NCBI GenBank assembly: GCA_039602395.1
Contig: JBCNJP010000010.1
Location: 94,269,729 to 94,333,728, forward strand
DNA length: 64,000 nt
Direction: 5' to 3'
Origin: Deinandra increscens subsp. villosa
Lineage: Eukaryota > Streptophyta > Magnoliopsida > Asterales > Asteraceae
Shown here: positions 1 through 10,192 of the stretch, piece after piece
Position numbering within the stretch: the stretch's first letter is position 1
How the letters are laid out: every line of letters begins with the position of its first letter
Position numbers and translations under genes: made by a program
Notes under the pieces: generated by a model
Told to the model about the DNA's origin: nothing
Seen by the model: only the letters and a program-made list of their open reading frames with translations
Database searches by the model: none

Positions 1-923
1 AAGAAGCATGTGTAAGTTTCTTTTATAAGCTCCTTCTATTCTCACACCATCCAAAAAGTCAATTAATCTAGTTAATTTTTTAAAACTTGACTTTTCAACC
101 TCTGGAATGAATCACGTTACTGCCGTAGGTTTCGGCCGTTTGAAAAGTTTAAAAAATCAAACAACTTTTAAAAAAGGATGGTGTGAGATCAGATTATTTC
201 TAATGGTACGTCAATTTTCACGTTTTTAACCAAGAGGGTTAAGTAGTAAGTATTCATCTATGAAGTCTTGTTTATATTCAGGGTTCTAACCTATGTGATT
301 CAAGTCAAGAAGAAGGGTGGGTGGTATGTCGTGTTTTCAAGAAGAAAAACTACCATAAAGTACTCGAGAGCCCTCCAAGATTGCTACCAAAGTCCATGGA
401 TTCAAGAACACATTTCCAAACGTTAAACAAAGATGGTGTTCTTGATCAATTACTCATGTACATGAGTAGCGGTATGTCTTGCAAACACGAAAACGAATCA
501 TTAAACACAAACCACAACACTATGCAACAACTCAACTACCTTCCAAGGCTCGAAAGTCCCACCATAGTCTCAACCAACTTCGATCAAGGATTAACCTACA
601 AACCGTACGTAAACAACTTCCCAACGGATCATGACTCATGCGGGCATTTTGATAATTGGGCAGAACTTGAAGGGCTTATGACAAGTCAACTAAGCGGTCA
701 AATCGACTCGACAAAGCAGTTAAACTCTTGCTATGGTGAACCGAACGAAGACTTCTGTTTCCCAAACGACCATCAAGAGCGAGAGTCATCTCACCTATGT
801 GATTCAAACACAACCGCTATACCAAGCCAAGTAGCGTACACGAGTGAGATAGATCTATGGAGCTTCGCTCGATTATCGTCGCCTTCATCATCTCCCAATG
901 GATTATGTCACTTATCAGTATGA
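1..923 (+). CDS. NAC transcription factor, NST/SND1-like, 3' end (partial)
   Basis: This is the C-terminal part of a NAC-domain transcription factor. The last exon (282-923) follows a TATATTCAG acceptor and opens in phase 0. It soon reads EEGWVVCRVFKKKNYHK, which is NAC subdomain E, the end of the DNA-binding domain. A donor GTAAGT at 12 suggests that 1-11 is the tail of the preceding exon. The roughly 190-residue activation region resembles Arabidopsis SND1/NST3 as I know it: LDQLLMYM, LPRLESP, FDNWAELEGLMTSQL, DLWSF and a terminal HLSV. Members of that clade are nuclear activators of fibre secondary-wall thickening. The N-terminal exons lie outside the window. The real frame runs upstream of the GTG at 321. 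NAC membership is near certain; the NST/SND1 clade is likely. No regulatory site was identified. Confidence 0.85.
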
Positions 924-2033
924 TACTACTACATATACTTAATATAAACCATATGAAATACTAGCTAGTATAGGGGCTTAGAGTGATGGATGAATTGACC
1001 AAATGTAAGGTGATTGATGGCTAGCTAGCTAGGTAGCATATGGCCGAAAGTGAAAAGGGGAAAGACATTCTACACACACATATATTATATAGAAAAGGAA
1101 TGAATAAGAATTAGTGAATAAAGGTGTATGTTTGTATGTATGTATTGGTGATGGATTTGTGGGGTTTACCATCTTTTCCATGCATGTATGTAATAACCAT
1201 ATCATCCATCAAACTACACTTGGAAAATATTATGGTGCCTATATATACATATATGTACATGTATATATACGTATACATTGATAAAGAGTTATTAGATGGT
1301 CATGTAATTTGAAAGGAATTTTATTATGAAAAGAATTCTCTCTCTCCTTTGTTGTAGGTGTGTGTTTTTAATGATTAATCGTTGATTTAATGAGGTGGGG
1401 TTCGGTTTCACCAACAAAGGTAGTACTAAAAGTTGTATGAAAAGTCCACGACCTTTTTTCCAATCAAAATTACATATACTACTAATAAAAAGATTACCCT
1501 CCTACCATTGGCAATGCTTTATTATTTCAACATGATATAAAAAACTAAAACCAAAACTACATCATGAGTAACAGCACCATTTTCATAAAACCAAAACTAC
1601 ATCAAGAATAACCACATTACTCTTATAATAGTTAAAACTTCTAAGACTATCCCCCAACGCATCGTCTTTAGGATGGTGTTTGTAAGAAGAATGTCTATAT
1701 GGTGCCACACTTGGGGCATGCAACGTTGGGGCTTGATGTTTTTGGGCCGTATTTGAGGTGGTGTTCGTGGGGACGTGCGGACATTCTTGCATTTTATTTT
1801 ATTTTTTATTTTTTTCCTCTCCCATATTATTAATTAAATTATGATGTGCATGTGGGATTAATGATGAGTATATTTAGTACTCTTGGGGTTAAAATATGTT
1901 TATAAGAATGATTGTGAATGATGAGTAAAAAGGTAATATGACATGCTAACTAAGAGTGTTCGTAGGATGCATGTGTGTTAGCATCATAGACAATCTAAGC
2001 TGATCATTGAAGGATGTAATATATATATATATA
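924..2033 (+). other. 3' flank of the NAC gene, no gene seen
   Basis: AT-rich downstream DNA that probably includes the NAC 3' UTR. Short tetranucleotide-like runs (ATGT, GCTAGCTAGCTAG) occur near 1020-1150. Open frames here are short, lack recognisable domains and are treated as chance. A TA run at about 2020-2033 leads into the first foldback element. Confidence 0.5.
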
Positions 2034-2833
2034 GGGGAAGGATCCTGCGAAAACCCTTTATATTGCGAAAACGCGAAAATCAATATTAAAACTTACATAA
2101 CTTCTTCATACGTTAATGTTTTTTCATAAAATTGGCGCTAAATGTCTTAGAATTACGTTATCTTCAATTTTGGAAACAAATATTAAAAAAAATAACGGGT
2201 TTTTTTTCCGTGTGATACACATGTGTATCATCATCATTACTACAGCACAAAAACGAATTATTATGTGTAAAAACATTCCTTATGTTAAAAACATATTAAA
2301 AACACTAAAACATTTATGGTACAAATGATAATAAAACATAGTGAACATGTGCAACACATAATTAAAAAAAGTTATAAAGTGTTATTTTTTTCATTAGATA
2401 TAAAGATAACATCACTATAAGACTTATGGTGCAATTTCCTTTAAAAACTAGTAATGTATACCACATATATGAGGTTTTTTTTTTTTGTGTGTGGTACACA
2501 TGTGTATCATTAAAAAAACACAAAAAAATGACAGAAATATAACACATATGGTGCGTCTTAAAGAAAACAAATATTAACTCATACTAAAGTATGAGTTTTT
2601 TTTTTGTGGTACACATGTGTATCACAGAAAAAAATAAAAAATAAAAAAAACGTTAAGTTTTTATTTTTTCTTCTTATAGAATTAAAGATAACATAATTAT
2701 AAGACTTTTGGTGAAAATTTTTAAAAAATATATTAACGTATGAAAAAGTTATGTTGGTTTTAAGATGGTTTTCGCGTTTTCGTAAAATATATGTGTTTTA
2801 ATATGGTTTTCGCGTATTTGCAAAAAAAAAAAC

Positions 2834-2836
<3 letters not shown>
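2034..2836. mobile_element. TA-flanked foldback element A (~800 bp)
   Basis: The element starts GGGGAAGGATCCTGCGAAAA and its right end is a diverged inverted copy (TTTCGCGTATTTGCAAAAA). Both arms contain the motif pair 'TAAAACnnnCATAACTT..TCATACG', read inward. Internally it carries ACACATGTGT palindromes at 2213-2230, 2495-2506 and 2610-2621. There is no coding capacity. It belongs to the same superfamily as elements B, D, F and K. Confidence 0.7.
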
Positions 2837-2906
<70 letters not shown>

Positions 2907-2908
<2 letters not shown>

Positions 2909-3724
2909 GTAAGGATCCTGCGAAAACTATTTTTTATTTGCGAAAACCTAAAAACTAACACTAAAACCTTCATAACTTTTACATACGTTAATATTTTTCT
3001 ATGAAACTTGCACCAAATATCTTAAAATTCTATTGTCTTTTATTCTGGAAAAGAAATTGATATTTCGAAAAAAAAATAGTGCACATGTGTATTATTAGTG
3101 CACATGTGCACCATTTTCATTAGTACTACACAAATGTTTTCATTAGTACTACACAAATGAGAATTGTCATGCGAAAACATATTGTTTAGGTTAAAAACAT
3201 TAAAAAAAACTAGAATATTCATAGAACTAATGATAATTCTACATATGCACTATAACTATTAGTTATAGTGCACATGTGTAGTATAAAATTTAAAATTTTT
3301 TAAAACGTTTAATATATTTTCAGAGTTAAAGATAACACAATTATAAGATTTATGGTGCAATTTCTCTTTTAAAATATTAATGTATACGACACATATAAAG
3401 TGTTTTTTTATTAGTGCACATGTGCACTAATAAAAAACCACGAAAAACTAACAAAATTATAACGTATTTGATGCGATTTTTCTAAAAAAACATTAACGCA
3501 TACTATATGTATGAGTTTTATAATTAGTGCACATGTGCACTAATAAAAAAGCGACGAGATGTTAAAGTTTTTTTAAATTTTTTCCAGAATTAAGGAACTT
3601 ATAATTCTAAGGTTTTTGGTGCAAATTTTTTTTAAAAATATGATCGTATGAAAAAGTTATGAAGGTTTTAGTATTAGTTTTTAGGTTTTCGCAAAAAGAT
3701 GTGGTTTTTACATGATCCTTACCC
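2907..3724. mobile_element. TA-flanked foldback element B (818 bp)
   Basis: The left end GGGTAAGGATCCTG and the right end CATGATCCTTACCC are inverted copies, and similarity continues about 100 bp inward (GCGAAAACCTAAAAACTA, TAAAACCTTCATAACTTTT). Its internal palindromes have a GTGCACATGTGCAC core. The one at 3404-3437 is a perfect 34-bp palindrome, and another spans 3523-3544. The element is non-coding. Confidence 0.8.
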
Positions 3725-3797
<73 letters not shown>

Positions 3798-3800
<3 letters not shown>

Positions 3801-3973
3801 AGAGGATCATTTGAGAACTAATTGGGTTTGAGAAACTAAAAAGAACTAATCTTAGCCACTAGTTTATATATATGGAAAATCCCCCCATGAATTTGAATGC
3901 TCCCCCCTTGAAAATTAGTGGCCCAAATTGGTTCTCAAAAGTTCTCAAAATAAAAAGTTCTCATTTGAACCTA

Positions 3974-3977
<4 letters not shown>
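3798..3977. mobile_element. TA-flanked foldback element C (~180 bp)
   Basis: A short element that starts GGGAGAGGATCATTTGAGAA and ends CAAATGAGAACTT-type sequence inverted, finishing CTAACCC. The inward motif GTTCTCAAA/TTTGAGAAC is repeated on both arms. Element G (6073-6249) is a second copy in inverse orientation. Confidence 0.7.
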
Positions 3978-4029
<52 letters not shown>

Positions 4030-4034
<5 letters not shown>

Positions 4035-4794
4035 AGGATCATGTGAAAACAACTTTTATTGCGAAAACACGAAAACAAATATTAAAACCTCTATAACTTT
4101 TTCATACGTTAATATTTTTATAAAAATTTTGCACCAAAATCCTTAAAATTATGTTATCTTTAGTTATGGGAAAAAATCTAAAAAATAATCAAATTTTTTT
4201 AAAAATTATTATTGCACAGGTGCAATAATTTTTATTATTATTATTATTGCACATATGCAATAATATTAAAACCTTTATAACTTTTTTCATATGTTAAAAC
4301 TTTTTATAAAAAATTGCACCATAAATCTTATAATTCTGTTATCTTTAATTCTGGAGAAAATTAAAAAAAATTCAACGTTTTTTTTATTTTTTTATTATTG
4401 CACATGTGCAATAAAAATTTATTGTTGCACATGTGCAATAATATTAAAACCTCTATAACTTTTTCATACGTTAATATTTTTGATAAAAAAAATTGTACCA
4501 TAGATCTTATAATTCTGTTATCTTTAATTTTGGAAAAATTAAAAAAAATTAACGTTTTTTTGTTAATATTGCACATGTGTAATATAATTAACACGTATTA
4601 TTGCACATGTGCAATAATAAAAAAATCACGAAATTTTATATTTTTAATTTTTTTTCCCAGAATTAAAGGTGACATAATTTTAAGACTTTTGGTGCAAATT
4701 TTTTTAAAAAATATTATCGTATGAGGAAGTTATAGAGGTTTTAATATTTGTTTTCTTGTTTTCGCAATAACATCTTGTTTTTATTTGATCATCC

Positions 4795-4799
<5 letters not shown>
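4030..4799. mobile_element. TA-flanked foldback element D (770 bp)
   Basis: It starts GGGTAAGGATCATGTG and ends with an inverted copy (GATCATCCCCC). The arms match for about 100 bp, including GCGAAAACACGAAAACAAAT and AAAACCTCTATAACTT. Several internal palindromes share the core TTATTGCACATGTGCAATAA, for example 4395-4414, with others near 4423-4442 and 4600-4620. Element K at 7461 is a very close copy. The open frames here come from the palindromes and are not genes. Confidence 0.8.
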
Positions 4800-4845
<46 letters not shown>

Positions 4846-4849
<4 letters not shown>

Positions 4850-5036
4850 GAGGTTCATTGTAGACACTTTCAGATGTGAAATAGCTCTTTTTCACATGTG
4901 AAATGCTCTGAACAATTACAAAAAGGAAAAAAAGGAAAAAATGAAATTATCACAACCACTAGATCAAGAGATCTAATGGTGAAAAAGGGTGTCTACATGT
5001 CTACACTTATGAGAGTGTCTACAATGAACTTTTCAC
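4846..5036 (+). mobile_element. 191-bp TA-flanked MITE, copy E1
   Basis: Terminal inverted repeats are GGGTGAGGTTCATTGTAGAC on the left and the inverse of GTGAAAAGTTCATTGTAGAC on the right. Near the left end sits the palindrome TTTCACATGTGAAA. The centre holds the inverted pair ATTAGATCTCTTGAT / ATCAAGAGATCTAAT-like. The length is 191 bp, the same as copies E2 and H. Confidence 0.8.
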
Positions 5037-5044
5037 TATATATA

Positions 5045-5231
5045 GGGTGAGGTTCATTGTAGACACTTTCGCATGTGAAATAGCTCTTTTTCACATGTGA
5101 AAGTTTCTAATTAATGAGAAAAAAGAAAAAAAGAAAAAAGAAAATTAATCACAACCATTAGATCAAGAGATCTAATGGTGAAAAAGGGTGTCTACCTGTC
5201 TACACTTATGGGGGTGTCTACAATGAACTTT

Positions 5232-5235
<4 letters not shown>
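5045..5235 (+). mobile_element. 191-bp TA-flanked MITE, copy E2
   Basis: This second copy lies only 8 bp after E1 (TATATATA-type spacer), has the same termini and is the same length. It differs from E1 by scattered substitutions, such as TTCGCATGTG for TTCAGATGTG and a different A/G-rich centre. The tandem placement fits insertion of one copy into the TA flank of the other. Confidence 0.8.
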
Positions 5236-5278
<43 letters not shown>

Positions 5279-5282
<4 letters not shown>

Positions 5283-6029
5283 ATCAAATAAAAACAAGAT
5301 GTTAATGCGAAAACACGAAAACAAATATTAAAACCTCTATAACTTCCTCATACGTTAATATTTTTAAAAAAAAATTTGCACCAAAAGTCCTAAAATTATG
5401 TCAACTTTAATTCTGGGGAAAAAAATTAAACATATAAAATTTCGTGATTTTTTTATTATTGCACATGTGCAATAATACGTATTAATTATATTACACATGT
5501 GCAATATTAACAAAAAACGTTAATTTTCTTTTAATTTTTTTTTCAGAATTAAAGATAACATAATTATAAGATCTATGGTACAATTTTTTATCAAAAATAT
5601 TAACGTATGAAAAAAGTTATAGAGGTTTTAATATTATTGCACATGTGCAATAATAATTTTTTATTGCACATGTGCAATAATAAAAAGAATGTTGATTTTT
5701 TTTTTATTTTCTCCAGAATTAAAGATAACAGAATTATAAGATTTATGGTGTAATTTTTTATAAAAAAAATTAACTTATGAAAAAGTTATAAAGGTTTTAA
5801 TATTATTGCATATGTGCAATAATAATAATAAATATTGCACCTGTGCAATAATAAATTTTTTTTTAAAAATTTGATTTTTTTTAATTTTTCCCGAACTAAA
5901 GATAACATAATTTTAAGGATTTGGGTGCAAATTTTTTTAAAAAATATTAACTAATGAAAAAGTTATAGATGTTTTAATCTTTGTTTTCGTGTTTTCGCAA
6001 TAAAAGTTGTTTTCACATGATTTTTACCC
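5279..6029. mobile_element. TA-flanked foldback element F (~750 bp)
   Basis: This is the family of D and K in the opposite orientation. The left end is AAGGATCAAATAAAAACAAG and the right end ACATGATTTTTACCC. It carries at least four palindromes of the TTATTGCACATGTGCAATAA type, for example near 5455-5476, 5633-5654 and 5660-5682, plus one degenerate copy with GCACCTGTGC. It is non-coding. Confidence 0.75.
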
Positions 6030-6035
6030 TATATA

Positions 6036-6072
<37 letters not shown>

Positions 6073-6074
<2 letters not shown>

Positions 6075-6247
6075 GTTACGTTCAAATGAGAACTTTTTGT
6101 TTTAAGAACTTTTGAGAACTAAATCTCAACCACAAATTTCAGGGGGACCATTATAATTAATGGGAGGGGGTATACATGTAAATAAACTTGTGCCTTAAAT
6201 TAGTTCTTTTTAGTTCTCAAATCAAAATGGTTCTCAAATGATCCTCT

Positions 6248-6249
<2 letters not shown>
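6073..6249. mobile_element. TA-flanked foldback element G (177 bp, same family as C)
   Basis: It starts GGGTTACGTTCAAATGAGAAC and ends CAAATGATCCTCTCC. Read on the opposite strand it matches element C. The arms share GTTCTCAAA-type inverted motifs. TA tracts lie on both sides. Confidence 0.7.
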
Positions 6250-6286
<37 letters not shown>

Positions 6287-6292
6287 CATATA

Positions 6293-6483
6293 GTGAAAAG
6301 TTCATTGTAGACACCCCTATAAGTGTAGACAGGTAGACACCCTTTTTCACCATTAGATCTCTTGATCTAATGGTTGTGATTAATTTTCTTTTTTCTTTTT
6401 TTCTTTTTTCTCATTAATTAGAAACTTTCACATGTGAAAAAGAGCTATTTCACATGCGAAAGTGTCTACAATGAACCTCACCC
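6293..6483 (-). mobile_element. 191-bp TA-flanked MITE, copy H
   Basis: This third 191-bp copy of family E is in reverse orientation, running from GTGAAAAGTTCATTGTAGAC to the inverse of GGGTGAGGTTCATTG. It is closest to E2: both share the A/G-rich centre (minus strand of TTTCTTTTTTCTTTTTTTC-like) and the GCATGTG near the terminus. Confidence 0.8.
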
Positions 6484-6484
6484 T

Positions 6485-6527
<43 letters not shown>

Positions 6528-6533
<6 letters not shown>

Positions 6534-6919
6534 AGTTATAATACAAAGTACTTTTTGCGTGAGAAGTGTGAGAAGTGGATGATGTGTTAGATTTTAATGC
6601 ATTGTGTTATGTTTTAGTTATGTTTTTGGTAAATATATAACACTATACATTGTTTTTTCCATATTAGAATGTCATATGTTTATCAAAATTAGAGTTAAAG
6701 GATAACACAATGTAAACACAGTGTAATAATATCCTAACACAATGCCCTTTTAATAATTCTTAATAAATGATGTTTGGTAGTGTTTGGAATCCAATGGATG
6801 GTGTATTTATTTTAGGATTGTCATATATTTACCGAAAATATAATAAAAAGACAATATCATGCATTAAAAATTAACACATCAATCACTTCTCACACTTCTC
6901 ACATAAAAAGTACTTTGTA
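6528..6919. mobile_element. TA-flanked foldback element I (~390 bp)
   Basis: Long inverted arms ATACAAAGTACTTTTTGCGT and GAGAAGTGTGAGAAGTG at 6540-6577 match the reverse complement of 6886-6919. The centre carries two inverted blocks around 'GTGTTATGTTTTAGT' and 'ATGGTGTATT'. It has no CACATGTG palindromes and no coding capacity. Confidence 0.7.
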
Positions 6920-6936
6920 TATATATATATATATAT

Positions 6937-7398
6937 GAGAGATTCTTTGAAAACCCACTTTAGATGTGAAAACCCTGAAAACCCTAATGTCTCGTTGAAA
7001 AAAAAAATATATAAAAAAAATACCAGATTGTATAACATCGATTTTTTAGTTCAGGGCTAAAAATGGTTAAGAAATCATGGATAGTTTTTTTTTTTTATTC
7101 TGATAAAAATACTTATTTATCGTTCTCGGAAATTTACATATGTAAAAAAAACCCTGGTGAATTTAGATATGTATAAGAAAAAAAACTGGTTGATTTACAT
7201 ATGTAAAAAAGGAAAGGGTTTAATAAAAATTTATAAAAAATCCGCTAGCCGGTTTTTTATTTTTTTCACCCAAACTAATAAAAATGTATGTAGAACTCAT
7301 CTCAAAAATAAAAACAATTTTTTTTCTTTTTTTATTCTTTACATATGTAAAAACAGGGTTTTTAGAGTTTTCACAAAAAAATGGGTTTTCACTAGACC

Positions 7399-7399
<1 letters not shown>
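6937..7399. mobile_element. TA-flanked foldback element J (~463 bp)
   Basis: The left arm, TTTGAAAACCCACTTT, is inverted at the right end as AAAATGGGTTTTCAC, which finishes TAGACCC. It contains TTTACATATGTAAA-type palindromes near 7134, 7194 and 7339. It is therefore another foldback family with its own palindrome. Confidence 0.65.
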
Positions 7400-7460
<61 letters not shown>

Positions 7461-7465
<5 letters not shown>

Positions 7466-8149
7466 AGGATCATGTGAAAACAACTTTTATTGCGAAAACA
7501 CGAAAACAAATATTAAAACCTCTATAACTTTTTCATACGTTAATATTTTTATAAAAATTTTGCACCAAAATCCTTAAAATTATGTTATCTTTAGTTATGG
7601 GAAAAAATTTAAAAAATAATCAATTTTTTTTAAAAAATTATTATTGCACAGGTGCAATAATTTTTATTATTATTATTATTGCACATATGCAATAATATTA
7701 AAACCTTTATAACTTTTTTCATATGTTAAAATTTTTATAAAAAATTGCACCATAAATCTTATAATTCTGTTATCTTTAATTCTGGAGAAAATTAAAAAAA
7801 AATTCAACGTTTTTTTTATTTTTTTATTATTGCACATGTGCAATAAAAATTTATTATTGCACATGTGCAATAATATTAAAACCTCTATAACTTTTTCATA
7901 CGTTAATATTTTTGATAAAAAATTGTACCATAGATCTTATAATTCTGCTATCTTTAATTCTGAAAAAAATAAAAAAAAATTAACGTTTTTTGGTTAATAT
8001 TGCACATGTGTAATATAATTAATACGTATTATTGCACATGTGCAATAATAAAAAAAATCACGAAATTTTATATTTTTAATTTTTTTCCCAGAATTAAAGG
8101 TGACATAATTTTATGACTTTTGGTGCAAATTTTTTTAAAAAATATTATC
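7461..8149 (+). mobile_element. Truncated foldback element K (copy of D)
   Basis: From GGGTAAGGATCATGTG onward it follows element D with few changes. It then breaks off at 8149 after AATATTATC, where D continues about 80 bp to its right terminus. There is no TA tract at the break. The right arm was probably deleted after insertion. Confidence 0.75.
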
Positions 8150-8653
8150 ACTTAGTCATTTATTGCTTGATCACTTAGTCATTTGCATGGTTGTTTAATT
8201 ATATGACAACGCTTTTCACATATACCACCATAATATTACGTAACTTTTACAAAACTGTTACGACTAAGGATTAGAATTTTAGAGAAAAGAAAAAAAAAAG
8301 ATAAGAAGAAACGTGACAATATCTCATTGATTTACTGTTTCATTTCTTCTCTTTTCTTGATAATTTTTTTATTTTTTATTTTTTATTTTCCACCGTAACT
8401 AACTTCTAGATTTCTCATTAGTATATCACTTTATATGTTATCGAATCTTTGCCATATACAAAAATGAAAATGCTGTCTTCTATTTGAATATAATTATATT
8501 TCTGTTAGACAACTAACGCACCACACCCAACTCCACTAGCTACGTACAAGTCATCATAACTCAATTCACGGGAACCCATTTTCTGAATACAACTTTTCAA
8601 TCTTAGGTTTATGATGTGATGTATTATATCCATAAAGGAAAAAAAAGTTATAA
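8150..8653. other. AT-rich spacer, no gene seen
   Basis: AT-rich sequence with A and T homopolymer runs. No domain-bearing frame, tRNA or obvious inverted repeat was found. Confidence 0.4.
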
Positions 8654-10192
8654 TGGTAGGTAAAAATAATTATTTTATTTTAGTGCGATTACAACAAAAG
8701 AAAAAAAAAACTAATCTATTACAATACACTTGAAATGAAATCTACTCCTATGAGTAAAATTACGAAGAATACGGAAGAGTAATTACAATACAAAGAAATA
8801 ATAAAAAGTAATTACAATACGATTACAAGGAAATAAAAAAGATTAATACAAAGAAATACAAATGCAGTTGCAAAATGTAATAAAGAAAGGAGTAGTATAA
8901 AATACACCGACAAACAGTTAATGAAATGAAATGAATCTGTGAAAAACAATTTTAAGGGTTAAAGAAGAAGACAGAAGGTTTGAAAATGTTTTAAAAAACA
9001 AAGCAGAAAACAATAAACTTTTGGCGAAGGCTTCGGGTCAAAACCCGGGTATCTTAAAACAAATTCTGGGTCTACCAAAGATCCCGTTTTGTTTCCCAGG
9101 GTACAATCGCCTAAACGGTATTGTACGGCTGGGATAACTCTAAGCTTGAAGTTACCTTCGAGTTCTTGAAGTTCTCGACGAACGAGATGAAGATTGGAAC
9201 AAGAGAGAGCAGAGAAGTGAGAAAGAATTCTATGTGAATTCTGGTGTGTTTTGCCTCAACTAATGAGGCTGTATTTATAGTGGTGGGAGTCTTGTTGAGC
9301 ACTCAAAAGTTAATTCGTAGTCAAACTTTGCATTAAACGTCTTTAATGCAAATTGATTTCTAATTAACGCGGAATTACCTTAATTAGCTCAAAAACGCGT
9401 TTACAGCTGTCAATCCGGAAGAACTCCGTGTAACAGCTGTTTTTCCGGAGCAACACGTGTTTCCGGACCAACTTCCGGTTGAACCATCCGCTTGAAGTTC
9501 AGCCGGAAATTCTTCCGGTTGAACTGGTTCCGCCCGGACCACACAGGTCCGCTTGACCCACTTTCCGGTTGAACTGGTTCCGCCTGAACCTGTTCTTCCG
9601 GTTCAACTCTCCACTCCGCTTGAACCTATCCGCCTAGACTTCAACCGGACCAACTTCCGGTTAAACTCAAAAACAATAAGGCGGCTCTCAAGCGGCTCGT
9701 GGCGATGCGAAGTGCAAAGTGCGCCATCAAAGCGCCACATTGCGCCTCACACGCCCACGCCACGCGCGCGTGTGCGTGTGCGAGTGCGAGCTAGGGGTGC
9801 TTCGCACCCCTCAGGGTCCAAGGGATGTGTCATACTAAAGGAAACAATAGTTGGTAAGGTTCCCACCTTATAAACCACTTTTGGTTTCATCCCCCAACCA
9901 ATGTGGGATGAGTTCACATGCTATACTTAGCATTTTCTCTCTTATTTTCACAGATTTCACTGCTGCGATACCTCAACTTTGAGCCTCGATATCTCATTCA
10001 TACGAGCTCGGATTTGGACGTGGTTTGATGCGTTGGAAAGCCCTCACAACGTACTACACAAACCCATAAAATACAGAGGCAACAACCTATGTTATATGTA
10101 TTTTATTTTAGTCCAAAGTTGGTGAAAAACTCATTTTCCAACTTAGTGAAAAAACCCATTTTCCACTAGTTTTTCTCCCAAAATTCCAACAA
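8654..10192 (-). repeat. Copia 3' LTR
   Basis: Read on the minus strand the LTR begins TGTTGGAATTTTGGGAG at 10192. A TATA-like TTTATAAGG lies near 9868-9876, followed by a CG-rich alternating stretch near 9760-9790. A cluster of about a dozen TTCCGG(TT) motifs spans 9410-9665. The right-hand LTR repeats this order. The left edge is set tentatively at TGGTAGG (8654). Confidence 0.75.

Larger units (their letters stand above)
2016..7460. repeat. Chain of (TA)n microsatellites separating foldback elements
   Basis: Nearly pure TA/AT tracts lie at about 2837-2906, 3725-3797, 3978-4029, 4800-4845, 5236-5278, 6030-6072, 6250-6292, 6484-6527, 6919-6936 and 7400-7460. Each one separates two elements whose ends begin GGG(T/A) or similar and finish CCC. 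This fits elements that insert into TA microsatellites, as described for Micron in rice. Insertions that repeatedly target the same growing tract would give this bead-on-string layout. Open frames reading YIYIYI come from these tracts and are not genes. Confidence 0.85.

Noticed and set aside
2749..2973. Open frames rich in IYIYIY across TA tracts (also 7157-7483 and 34480-34787)
   Set aside because: They are translations of (TA)n microsatellite and foldback arms, with no domain and no codon bias.
4361..4724. Frames with repeated HMCN words on both strands
   Set aside because: The words come from the CACATGTG palindromes read in frame, not from a peptide-repeat gene.
4395..8050. Regularly recurring palindromes as a possible CRISPR array
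   Set aside because: Spacing is irregular, units lie inside separate foldback elements, the DNA is plant nuclear, and there are no cas genes.
9763..9792. CpG-like alternating stretch as a host promoter
   Set aside because: It lies inside a copia LTR and recurs in the other LTR at about 16340-16370.
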